DNA of 64,000 nt. Source: Vespula vulgaris (lineage: Eukaryota; Arthropoda; Insecta; Hymenoptera; Vespidae). Both the position numbers and the translations under genes were made by a program. Below the pieces are notes generated by a model. That model made no database searches, was not told the origin of the DNA, and saw only the letters and a list, made by a program, of their open reading frames with translations. Within the stretch, counting starts at the first letter, position 1. Every line of letters begins with the position of its first letter. The stretch is from NCBI RefSeq assembly GCF_905475345.1, contig NC_066605.1, positions 3,621,501 through 3,685,500 of the forward strand. The letters run 5' to 3'. This document shows positions 22,750-33,019 of the stretch, piece by piece.

Positions 22750-23260
22750 CATTCAATTTCCTATCTCTTTTTTCCTTCTTCTTTCTCCCTTCTCTCTCAC
22801 ATCCCCCTCCTTTATTTTTACTCTTAGATTGGTGAAAGGTTTTAATGATACATTTGGACTGTACGCTGATTGGTCTAAGGGTGTTTTGTGAAATATACTG
22901 AGATTGGATGTTGCAATGGCTAAAAAAAACTTATAATTATAATGGATTGCGGTTAGACGCCATATTGGTTCGCTTCGAGACAGTATTGGCGGATACACGG
23001 ACGAATTACAAGTCGTGTGTACTAAAAGCCTGCCTAAGTCGTTAACAATAAACCGTGAGCGTATCATGATAAAGAAGAGTAAGGCCTTCTTTCTCGTTTC
23101 CTCTTTCTCTCTCTCTTTCTCTTCTCTTTCTTTCTTTCATTACTCTGTAAAATGGTGTGCTCGAATGAAACAGATGTTTGTAGAAGGGATTCCTGGGAGG
23201 GAAAAAGAAAACGTCTTAGCTCAATTGGACATTGATAGATGTAGATGACGCACCGCTGTC
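22750..23260. promoter_or_regulatory. CpG-bearing, pyrimidine-flanked promoter-like island
   Basis: Between two CT-rich tracts (22757-22822 and 23080-23145) lies a 150-base core of higher GC with several CpGs, including CGCCATATTGG near 22957 and, 20 bases on, CAGTATTGGCGG. GCCATATTGG contains the GCCAT core known for Pho/YY1. A donor-like GAAGA-GTAAGG lies at about 23075-23085. This arrangement resembles the first noncoding exon and promoter of a long-intron insect gene, but I see no coding exon nearby. ORFs here are composition artefacts. Confidence 0.35.
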
Positions 23261-23309
23261 GTGTACAAGATATCACAAATGAATAATACAAACATGTGGT
23301 ACATTCACG

Positions 23310-23336
<27 letters not shown>
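23310..23336. repeat. Poly-T run, 27 bases
   Basis: Uninterrupted T run. No coding sequence adjoins it on the minus strand that would make it a retrogene tail. Confidence 0.9.
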
Positions 23337-23339
<3 letters not shown>

Positions 23340-23341
<2 letters not shown>

Positions 23342-25670
23342 TAAATCGAACCAATTTCAAGGCTCACAAACTTTACAATCTTTGATTTTATAAAAATATA
23401 CAAAAAATTATCATAAAATATATTTCAATACTTTTATTTAATAATTTTAGGTACATTCCAAAAAAATAATCAACCGTAACCTAACTTATTTATGTATGTA
23501 ATATAAGTACTTTAGATGATAACATTTCAAGTAATATTTTATATAATGTCATTAGATATAATTGTCAACAACAATAATAGAGAATACAATGATAAGTTAT
23601 AACTACAGTTCAGTCTAGTTAGATTCTTAAATTAAGCGAGATTAAGAACATATTGATAATTCTTATTTCTATTATATTTGGTCATATTAGAATCTTATTG
23701 ATATAGTAAAGTGACTTCTGTTTGAGTAGTTTGTTATCATTATGCTTCGTCTATTGCTGTATAAAAGATATTTTCTTAGAATATAGTTAAGATCATTTTG
23801 TTTTTTATTGCATTTACAGGATAGACTGATTGTTATATTAATTCTGGCCAGCAAAGCAATCATTTCCCTGGACAAACACAAAAGTTAGGGTTTGTTTTCA
23901 GGTTTATAAAATTTGTATAAGTAAACTAACTTTGATTATGATTCTCAGTCCGTTTCCTCATGTCAAACTTATGTGTCGTTATTTATATCGTCTGCATCTC
24001 CTTATAAGGACCGTACGTGTATTCATAATAAAACGTTAATTCATAAATAAAACCAGTTTATTATGATTAACTATAAAATTAGCAAATCAGTATGATGGGT
24101 ATTAAGACAAATAAATATACACATACAAAATTTTAAAATTACAGATCTAAGAAAAAAATAGATTTGATCATATTTCTTTCATTCTATCAATAAAAATCAA
24201 CAAATACTAAAGGAAAATAATAATAATGATTTTTGTGATTTTGCTCATGAAATCCGAAATTCGTCAAATTGATGCATCTGGTAAATATATATATATATCT
24301 GAAATAAAAAATAATACATTTAGCAATATTTTATTTGTAATGTGCCTTAAAACGCAAAGTTTTTTTACATTAAAGTATTAAAAAGTTAAAAAAATATTTT
24401 TTTTATATTATCTTTTTTAAGATATTTTTATATTTTCATTTGTTTGTGTATTAATACATCAATAGGAATGTTAAACAAGTAGACCGATACTTTTATAAGG
24501 CATCAAACAGGTATTGATCCGATATAAACACTTTTCAATTTGATATAGATTTAAGAAATATCGCTTAATACTAAAAATTTATACCAAGTACCTTTATATC
24601 TTTATACCAATTTCAATATGTATCGATATTTTCCACTGAATACTTTAGTACTGACTTGATGGAATATCATCAATAGTATCGGTATTGATCCAATTACTAA
24701 GAACGATTAGTAGACCTCTTGCTTACTTTTATACCTAAAGAAGTTATGAAACATTGTATTTCTACTGCAACGGAGAATTGTAAAATAGGAAAGCAAAAAT
24801 TTTTTTATATTGTTGCGATCCTAATGCTCAATACGACGAACGATTTCCCATGTACGAATATTTTTTACAACAAATACGAAAAAAATAATATCTATATCGT
24901 TGTTAATATCGTCGAATATATCGTTGTTAATACCGTAATACAATATCATCGAATCGAAATAATCTTTTTTTAAAATTATTTTTATATCCACAAATCATTC
25001 TTGAAGCAAAAAAAGAATCATTCACGAATAATACTTTACAGCATTTCTCATTCCCAACCATTTTGCCATGCGGCCTAATATATTTCTTTCTTCAATATAT
25101 TTCGTTCCTAAATATTCATAATAAAAAATTCTTTTAAATCCGGTAGACTGGAGTCACTGCATAGTATTTTAAAAATATGGCTGTTATTGCAATGAAACTT
25201 CATTTTACCAGAACTTTCTGAAAATCTCTTACAAATTAATCATTTTCTTCCATTTGTTATGAAGTAACAGGTTTCATTTCGCGACTCATTTAAAATTTAA
25301 CGAGACCAAATATTGAATTGTGATTTATAAGATGAAAAACGCTGCTTTACAAAATCACATGGACCAAAAAGTGATCCCGACGTATAACGAAAAGAATAAA
25401 CATTATGTCTATCAAATGTTACGAAGGATGAATGAACAAAAGAAAAAAATTACTGATAACAAAAAATCCTACTCCCGCATCCGTTGGTAATACTATCGAT
25501 GACTCTGTCGGTAAATTACCGATATTGCTCCTACTCACAGTACAAAGCAAAATAATTTATAATAAAAGATTGCGTGAAATATTAAGAAAATAGAAGTTTG
25601 GTTCCTAACATATTGGACACATAGACTAATATTTTTTCTTTTCTGCAAATTATTGTTTAATTTTATTACT
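23340..25670. other. AT-rich intergenic or intronic DNA
   Basis: No gene recognised. TCGGTATTGATCC-like words recur at about 24510, 24640 and 24680 (GGTATTGATCCRAT), and short ATCGTTGTTAATATCGTCGAATATATCG repeats occur near 24895-24930; both are local simple structure. Confidence 0.35.
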
Positions 25671-25672
25671 TA

Positions 25673-26337
25673 TTACTTAACAAAAGTTAAATATTTGATA
25701 TTATGAAACGTATAATCCTGTAACAAGTGTCCAGTATCTATATTGAATGATTGATAAAGTATCAGTAATCGCGATATCGAAGTAAGCGATTGATCTTTGA
25801 GTTCATAACTTCTACCGACCAACTTTTTGTATTCCTGAAACATAACATTATAATTCCATTCGCAACATGTAAGAGGGGGTAATTTGAAACATATTGGCAA
25901 TTATTTTTATTTCTAGCTTAACAACACATTAAATAAAGTTTAAACCCATATTATTGGCTACAAGTAATGCATACTTCTTGCCCAGTCAATCTTCAAAATT
26001 TAAAAACGTCATTAAATTGAATTTATTGCTAATTTTTCAATTAACAAACATTTTAGATGGTCTAAAATTATCATTAAACTTCTTGTTCAAACCATCAATC
26101 TTTAAAGTTAAAACATTTTATATTTGAATCTACTTGTCTGATTGAATCATATTGTTTGCACAAATCTGAATTGTGTAGTTCTTGCTTTTCAATACTTAAC
26201 GAATGTTGTCGAATTTTTGAAATTGCCTTTATTAGCTTTTTTGCTTTTGTCCAAAAACCAAGCCCCATTTTATTGTTGACGGGATTTAGAATATAATTGA
26301 CACAATCACCTTTACGGTATAAAAATACAGGGAACAA
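25673..26337 (-). pseudogene. Possible prolyl 4-hydroxylase alpha amino-terminal domain relic
   Basis: Two minus-strand pieces may be exons of one former gene: 26337-26095 (contains YILNPVNNKMGL, then a helical TKAKKLIKAISKIRQHSLSI) and 25900-25673. The second contains a spliced-looking exon with acceptor TGTTTCAG and in-frame text KDQSLTSISRLLILYQSFNI then DTGHLLQ. This resembles the P4HA_N block DL.GAA.ALLRLQ.TY.LDT..LA, and NPVN also occurs in that domain upstream. The catalytic dioxygenase part (H.D...H) was not found in the flanks. Assignment rests on remembered motifs only; an unrelated gene relic is possible. Confidence 0.3.
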
Positions 26338-26758
26338 AAAATAATATTAATAGAGAGGATATAAAATAGATTAAATATTTAAATTAAAGCTAGAGAAAAC
26401 TTAATATATACAATTTGCTTCACAAAATAAGACCGGTTACATTTGCAAACAACATAGATTCTTCTTTTCCAACATTTTTTATTTAACGAACAGACCTATT
26501 ACATCTCCTTGTATTAAAATTTGTATTCTATATTTTTTTTTTTAAAGAAACATATGTATAGGAATTATACGAACGCATTTTAATGTTAACGATTCAATTA
26601 TTTTATTCGATTCCTAACGATATTTAAAGAATCGATTGTTCTTATCTTGTTTATTTCCCCATTTTTATTATACTTATGTCTATGTGTATATATGAATAAA
26701 GTCTAAAGAACTCAGAAATCTTACATTTCCGATATCGAGCTGAAGTGATATTGAAACC

Positions 26759-26902
26759 ATGGAATTCGATACTAACGTACATTTATTAACGAATAGAAAC
26801 AAATATTCATTGGATTATTATAAATTCACATATGATTTAAAGGATTCTGTTCCTTTTTCTTTGTTATACATAGGTAATAATTTTTTCTATTTTCTGAAAT
26901 AG
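26759..26902 (+). CDS. Short frame conserved between duplicates A and B (possible exon)
   Basis: Encodes MEFDTNVHLLTNRNKYSLDY then KFTYDLKDSVPFSLLYIG before a TAG. Copy B at 41139 keeps the frame without stops for at least as long (IEFDVNLHLLRNKNKLSVAY, then FSYDLKVSFPFSLLYIV), although its ATG is ATA. In A a donor-like ATAG-GTAATA follows SLLYI. Frame maintenance across otherwise diverged copies suggests former coding function, perhaps an upstream exon. The product is unknown. Confidence 0.35.
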   Translation: MEFDTNVHLLTNRNKYSLDYYKFTYDLKDSVPFSLLYIGNNFFYFLK

Positions 26903-27902
26903 TCTCACTTTATCGTTAGAAACATTTTTTTTCCTTACGTTTTTTGCTACTTGATGTGTCGTTTATTATCGTTCATTTCTCGTTTTATTTCGTCTAAGAA
27001 TTGTTACAGAAATGTAGGGAAATATTCACTGCTGTTGATTCGTTGATAACACGTATAAATATGAACAATTTTAATAATTGGTCAATGACATGTCCTCAAT
27101 TCTTTAAACGGTCTCAAATATCCGAAAAAAATCAAAATAATTCATTCATATTTCCTAATTTTAGCATCATCTAAATTATATATCTATACTGCATTCTCTC
27201 GATAATGCACCATTTAAAGAAAGATTAATAAATATAAAAATTCCACGAAAATATATGATATTTCTATAATCATTGTGATTATTCCATGGAATGATAAACT
27301 TATATTAAATTTTAAGTTTTTCTTTCTTATTATTATCCGTTTTATTCTTTCGCATCCTCTTTAATTTTTCTTCTGGTTTTTTATTTTTGCTCTATACAAA
27401 TTAATAATTAGATATAGCCTACGACCATTTATATAAATTATAAATGCTGCTCCAATTTATCGACCATCTATTCACGGGATTAGTTATCTATTTCTACCGC
27501 TTGATCTACGAGTGAACCCAATATATACACAAAACAACAAAAATAAAATAAGAAAATCTCCGCGTTTCTTTTTTTCAGAAGTAATAACTATATCTATTTA
27601 CTTATCCATTTATCCTATTTCTTGATTTATTTTTATTAACAAAACTTTTTATTAACCCAATACCTGATAAAATGAAGACAAAAACTTTATCCGAGAGTAT
27701 TTTCTGTCCCCATTATAAATATTAATGACATGTATACGAAGAATATTGTAATAATATACAAAAAGAAATGACCTATCGTACTCCTGTGTCTTCGTAAATA
27801 TTATATTAATAGACATATGATTAGAATATTACAGCAATATGTAAAATGTAGATATAAGGCAAACTGTAAGTATAACACGAATCAACAACTTTCAGGATTC
27901 AA

Positions 27903-28978
27903 TTGTTACTGCACTTTCCCTACAAATATTATTCTTTATTATTTTTCTTATTAATATTAACCTCATCACCTTCATTATTTTTACTATTGTTGCAATCATT
28001 ACAACACGTCATATGGTTGAATTGTGAGCAGGCGCAGGAATTTATCCCCACTTTTCAAAGATCACACCCTTTCTCTTTCCTTTTCCTAATATTCTTCACC
28101 ACAGAAATTTCCTATCCATATTTCTCAAAAACCCATGGCAGATACATTTCGTCACCCGACCTAACTACATTATTGGAAAGTATATACTTGACGCTTAAGA
28201 ATTATCTACAGCATATATTCGGAGACGAATTTATACCGTATCAGGATTACACTCCAACAGGGCAGATAAAACGAAGTATTATGTCCAAAAAACTTAGATG
28301 GTGCACTTATACTAGTGATACGTCTAAACCAATTATTTATTCTACCGAAAAAGTCGTCTTTGTAGATTTGCAAGGCTTTGAACTACAGAACAATTTATTT
28401 ATATTGAAAGAATTTGCAATCTGTGATATGATAGATAATCTTGTGGGAAATTATGTTTTTCTACCACCATTCCACGAAGATCAGTTATCACGAAAAGACG
28501 AAATAGGAGTAAGATACGTAAACTAATCTTCCATTTTATTCCATTATAAACCTGTTTTTATATAAATAATTAAATAATAAATAATAAAATAATTATGTTT
28601 TATAGATGGTTAACAGATAACCATCATGGCCTGGAATGGAACAACGGATTCGTTAATTATAACTTAAGATATAAGATTTTTGAGCAGCATTTAATATGCT
28701 GAAGTAGTGTTTTAAAAATTTACATGAAAGGGACTGAAAAAATTCAATGGCTGTACGAATTTCTATCCGAGAAGCATAGCAGACTCTTATTGGAAAAACG
28801 AATAAAAATATTGAACGTGGAAGATAAAATTCAATATCTGATTTCCACGGAATTGAGCAATAATAAATACCCTAAGTGTTTCCTACACAGGAACAAGAAA
28901 TTCTGTGCTCTCAAAATCGTAGAAATATTAAAAAAGAAATTAATAGATTATCAAAAGGAAAATACAACAAAGGAATAA
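27903..28978 (+). pseudogene. Multicopy uncharacterised gene family, longest copy (A)
   Basis: Two exons of an unidentified protein. Exon X (27903-28513) has a hydrophobic start that may be former noncoding sequence, then KRSIMSKKLRWCTYTSDTSK, KVVFVDLQGFELQNNLFILK, EFAICD and VFLPPFHEDQLS, ending EIGVR. Exon Y (28606-28978, acceptor TTTATAG) reads WLTDNHHGLEWNNGFVNY, then IYMKGTEKIQWLYEFLSEKH, ILNVEDKIQYLI, and YPKCFLHRNKKFCALKIVEI. The frames join only if splicing occurs after GTAAG at 28513, where tandem copies in B have AG-GTACTT but A has AG-ATACGT, so the donor is lost; a TGA at 28700-28702 also interrupts exon Y. From memory, the blocks resemble uncharacterised multicopy insect proteins. 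The D..E, KG.EK..W and C..H......CAL pattern might be an RNase H-fold nuclease, but that is a guess. Confidence 0.5.
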
Positions 28979-29830
28979 ATACAAGAATAATCTCCGTTGA
29001 AAAAAAAGAAGTAATTCTATAAAATTATATATTTCTAAAAGAAAGGAAAAGAAAAATATATGCGTGATGTAAAACAAATAAAGTACAAAGATATTTAGGA
29101 TGAGTATATGTGAAAATAAATAAACCCCAAGATTGTGAAAAAAAATCGAAGGGAACAAAGGAGACAGAGACAATAATTAGTCAGAATGTGAAAATTAAAA
29201 AAAAATATATATATACATTTTAAGATGAATATGTGTTGATATTGTCTCAAAAATTAAGGCTAACCGTATTTACAACTTTTTGAAAGCAACTTTATAATTA
29301 GTGAAATTAAGGAATGCGTTATTTTATATATAAATGATGAACACCGATGATTTTTTTCATTGGGGTAAAAAGGGTAAAAAATTACAATCTCTATTCTGAA
29401 ATTGATTTTTCAATTGTTTCCAATTGGTAATAATAGTAGCGTAATAATAGCATAGTAATAATAGTATGGAATAAACAAACTTTTTGAAATACGAATCAAG
29501 CCGAAATAGAGAGAAAATTTTTATGAAATTCATTTTTTTTGGAACTGTATAGCGACGAGATATTTCAGAATGTACATATCAGTAAAGACTGTTTCAAATT
29601 ATAAAATTATTTAATTACTTATCAGAAAAATTTCCAGTAGCTGTTTAACTTCAGGAAAGATACAAGCTTCATGTAGTTCCTCATTGTCATCGTTCCCTAA
29701 CTTTATTATATTATTGTAATGATTAATGATCATTGTAATTTTCTAGAAGAATAAGATAAAATAAAATATTTTAATATTTCTAATACATGATCTTAATAAT
29801 AGTTTCTCCTACTACTTAATTTAATCCTCA

Positions 29831-30198
29831 TATAAATCATTATAAGTACTTGCGTAATTTAAAGAAAAGATTAAAAGAATATGAACGGAATTAATGTTAA
29901 TAATCCATACATTTATTTTTTGAAGAGTTTTTATAAATTTATCTATATATACACATATGTAGATAAATTTTATAAATGTTATAAGATATTCTTCATTTGA
30001 ATCGTAATAATCATGAAGCCGAGCATATATTTCTTTATACTAAGAATGTAATGCATCAATTTTTTGTTTTATCGTAAGTATTAGATAATTTTCTTCTTTT
30101 GTTGAAAACATTTATAATTATTTTCTTATTATTCTAATAAACAAACATTCAATTATTAATTAATACAAATATATACATATATAAATATATAATATATA

Positions 30199-30234
<36 letters not shown>

Positions 30235-31545
30235 TGTATGTATGTATGTATGTATGTATGTATGTATGTATGTATGTATGTATAGAACATAGTGTCGATT
30301 ATTTCGTAAAAATGTTATACAACGAAGTTTAATACGTCTTTAAAAATCGCAGAATAGATTTTACAAAAACTTTTACGAAAAATACTTGTTTATATTTATA
30401 TAATAATTCTTATAATTAGTAAATTATTAAATTATATATCTACCATGTCGATGACAAGTAATACAGATCATTAGAATTGATTGGTAAACACACTTGTATG
30501 AAAGACTGCAGCGAACTTACTGGTTTAGTATCTCAAAAACAGTCAAAAAATGTATGACTTCATACGTAATGTTGAGATTTTTCTAAGCGTTTGTATTGTA
30601 ATTTGAACTTTATTTAATTACTATATTTAATTAGAATTTATCTAATTTCTTATACTCTATTCTCTTTTTCATTACTTTAACAAATATTATGTTCGAAAAA
30701 TTGTCGCCTTCGACGAATATACGTGGAATATTGAACTTCGTTCCGTCGTGTGGAAACGGTATGATACACAGAATCCAAAGTACCGATCGAACACTTTTAT
30801 TATATTCAGGCAAAAGGAAGTAGCACAAAAGAACTCAAGGGATCAGAAATAATGCCCAAACTGCCTACGAAGAAATTATATCTATCATATATCTACATAC
30901 AGAACATATACTATGAAATGTTTTTATAAATTTTCTATTCGTATATAACACGCAATCAATAAGAGTAGAACTTTAATAGCGAGAGAAAAGAAATTCCGTG
31001 TATACTACAAAATTCAGGGTCACAAAAGTTTGGGATTGTCACATAAAAATAAACTATAAACAAATTCAAACTCTCGACAAGGAAGAAAACGAATTTGATA
31101 ATTTGAACGTCAAATTAAATAAAAATGATATGTAAATAATAACTATAAACATTATTATACATTCGAAACGAGTAAATAATACTGTTAATAGATATTAAAA
31201 ATAAACTATATCTTGTTAGAATTGAGACACTATTATTCGTTGTAATTGTTAATCCAAATGACATATTACAATTGACTTTTATAATAGTAGAAACAATAAA
31301 AGCATTCACAAGAACCATGGTCTTTATAAATAACAGCGAACATATCTTTCATATTATTCCGAATACACTTACAATAGAAAAAAACGATATTTATAGTACA
31401 AAATATTTTAAAGGCTAACATGCAATAATTTTTCTCCCAAAATTATATAAAACTTAATAATAATATAGTGATAACATTAATTCGTGGTCTCTCATAAAGT
31501 ACGCAATATAACTATCGGATATAGATTTTTTTTTTACAAAATAAA
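29831..31545. other. AT-rich intergenic DNA
   Basis: Contains the microsatellite at 30207. A minus-strand frame at 30828-30631 (contains PFPHDGTKFNIPRIFVEG) is not low-complexity but unrecognised. Nothing else is supported. Confidence 0.35.
30207..30284. repeat. (GTAT)n microsatellite
   Basis: About 19 consecutive GTAT units following an imperfect TA run that starts near 30182. The long uninterrupted array suggests length polymorphism. Confidence 0.95.
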
Positions 31546-31554
31546 TTTAAAAAC

Positions 31555-31753
31555 CCACAATCAGAATTTTTAGTAAATCCAGGTACAGAAGTAAATCTAA
31601 TTAAACAAAGTGCTACCGTATTAGTTGATGTTTCAAAAAAGGTAGATTTAATAGGCATTACATTTAAAACAGTGATATCATTACAGCAAACAACGATTAG
31701 TTTGAGTTTTTCTGTTAATATCTTTCGTCTGTATCTTTTTATTCGAAGTGTCT
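31555..31753 (+). pseudogene. Gypsy-type retropepsin (protease) relic
   Basis: An uninterrupted frame reads PQSEFLVNPGTEVNLIKQSA, then VSKKVDLIGITFKTV and QQTTISLSFSVNIF, ending at TAA. This matches the retroelement aspartic protease core LVDTGSEVNLIK...I.LIGI....T.G...I. The catalytic Asp-Thr-Gly is Asn-Pro-Gly here, so the fragment cannot be active. No gag or RT sequence was found adjacent. Confidence 0.65.
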
Positions 31754-31860
31754 AAATTCAATATTCCACTAAAGTATTGTTGTACTAACAATTAAAAGTC
31801 TTCTATGATAATCTATTTCTGATAAAATGTCTTGATATCACTTACTTTCATTTCAAGTCT

Positions 31861-31888
31861 TTTTTCTTTTTTTTTTTTTTTTTTTTTT
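31861..31888. repeat. Poly-T run (poly-A on the minus strand)
   Basis: Twenty-eight bases, almost all T, lying just 3' of a minus-strand coiled-coil frame, as an oligo-A tail would. Confidence 0.8.
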
Positions 31889-32364
31889 GAATCAACGCAA
31901 CATATTTTTGCCTAATTTCTTCATTCTTACTTTGCATGATTTCTTTTAATTTAGAATTTTCAAAATTCAGTTCTCTGTTTTGAATCGAATGAAGTTTACA
32001 TCATTTCGAATTCACTTTTATAAAAAATACTTAACACATGTGGCTGTGTTAACGAATTCCTTTCAATTCTAATTGAAATTCGTCAAATTGTTTATATAAG
32101 ATTAACAATTCACTCTCATATTTCTCTAATATTGTTGTTTTGTTATTTAACTCTTCCTTTATCTCATGTAATTCTTTGTTTAAATATTGAACTTGTAAAT
32201 GCATCGTCCCATCGTTAGATTCTAAAGTATATGTCGCAAGCACTTATTCTAAAGTAAATATCCCGAAAATTTTAAATATTCAAACATTTGTTAACGAGAT
32301 TTTAATATCATCAGTATTTCTTTAAACCTACGATTTTTTTAGATGAATTGATTCTTTTCGCCAT
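31889..32364 (-). pseudogene. Unidentified coiled-coil gene relic ending in poly-A
   Basis: Minus-strand pieces: MAKRINSSKKI from an ATG at 32364 with donor-like ATC-GTAGGT; a 64-residue frame 32243-32049 (LQVQYLNKELHEIKEELNNK, then TTILEKYESELLILYKQFDE) preceded by an acceptor-like TTTAG; and 31980-31889 (QNRELNFENSKLKEIMQSKN, then EEIRQKY). Heptad-like Leu/Ile spacing and high Glu/Lys content indicate coiled coil. The reading then enters an A-run. Frames between the pieces are broken. Splice-like borders argue for a decayed ordinary gene, the A-run for a retrocopy; I cannot decide. Family unknown. Confidence 0.35.
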
Positions 32365-32915
32365 TTTAAATAATAAAGCATATAATATCGAATATTAATT
32401 AGCTCGCGATATATGTTGAAAAAACCTTTAGTGATTCACTCAACTATAACAGAACCATATTTCTTTATGTTGTTGAAGTAAAATAATAATATTAAAAAAA
32501 AATCATGGAGGACATATTCATCCTTTTCTAATATATTTTTTCTTAAATTTAACTCGAAGAAACAGTAAGGCTTGTTAGAATTGTGTGAATTATTAGATAT
32601 TTTTACAAATACCTTACGAAATAGAATCATTTTTAATGCAGCACCTTAATACTTTTCTTGTTCTAGAATGGAAATAGAATTTTTATTCTAGAAAAAAAAG
32701 AATAGATTTACATTTACAAAAATGCTAGTAATTTAGAAATTTCATAAAATAATTTGAGTAAAGATGATCTTGAGAAAAAATACTTTTCGTTGTCAGTCGT
32801 ACCCCTTCAAATCGTGTAACTTTGTTCGAAGGACATTTTCTATAAAATCATAAATAATGAAAATATTTAGGTTTGATTTTAGTTTTGATTAAAATATTCC
32901 GCTCTGTATATACAA

Positions 32916-33014
32916 ATGGCGAAAGTTCCACAACAGCTAATTATTCCAGAAAATATTGATACATATATTAGAAGAATGTTCTGTTCAAAAAGAAAAAGAA
33001 TTAAACAATCATGA
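32916..33014 (+). other. Short unidentified frame, 32 residues
   Basis: Reads MAKVPQQLIIPENIDTYIRR then MFCSKRKRIKQS before TGA. It is of mixed composition and starts 550 bases from the divergent ATG of the coiled-coil relic at 32364. It could be a first exon or a relic; there is no further support. Confidence 0.2.
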
Positions 33015-33019
33015 TCGAC

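Larger units (their letters stand above)
26476..29830. repeat. Segmental duplication, copy A
   Basis: Matches 40857-46250 in the same orientation. Anchors: CAGACCTATTACATC / CAGACCTGTTACATC (26491/40880), ATTTAAAGGWTTCT.TTCCTTTTTC (26836/41216), GGATTCAATTGTTACTGCACTTTCCC (27895/42434, identical), the family exons, and the tail TTATCAGAAAAATT (29620/46020) through AAAATATTTTRATAT (29765/46190). The two copies are 14.4-14.5 kb apart before the tandem expansion in copy B. Confidence 0.85.

Noticed and set aside
23015..23360. Lys/Arg- and Ser/Phe-rich ORFs near 23.0-23.36 kb
   Set aside because: They come from CT tracts and the T-run; composition artefacts.
28509..28606. Use of GGA-GTAAGA as the family donor, or an AT-AC intron in copy A
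   Set aside because: Splicing at GTAAGA puts exon Y in a frame that stops after four codons, and the AT at 28514 is explained by mutation of the GT seen in tandem copies; no AC acceptor is present.
30182..30284. CRISPR-like or satellite array
   Set aside because: It is a simple GTAT microsatellite without spacers.
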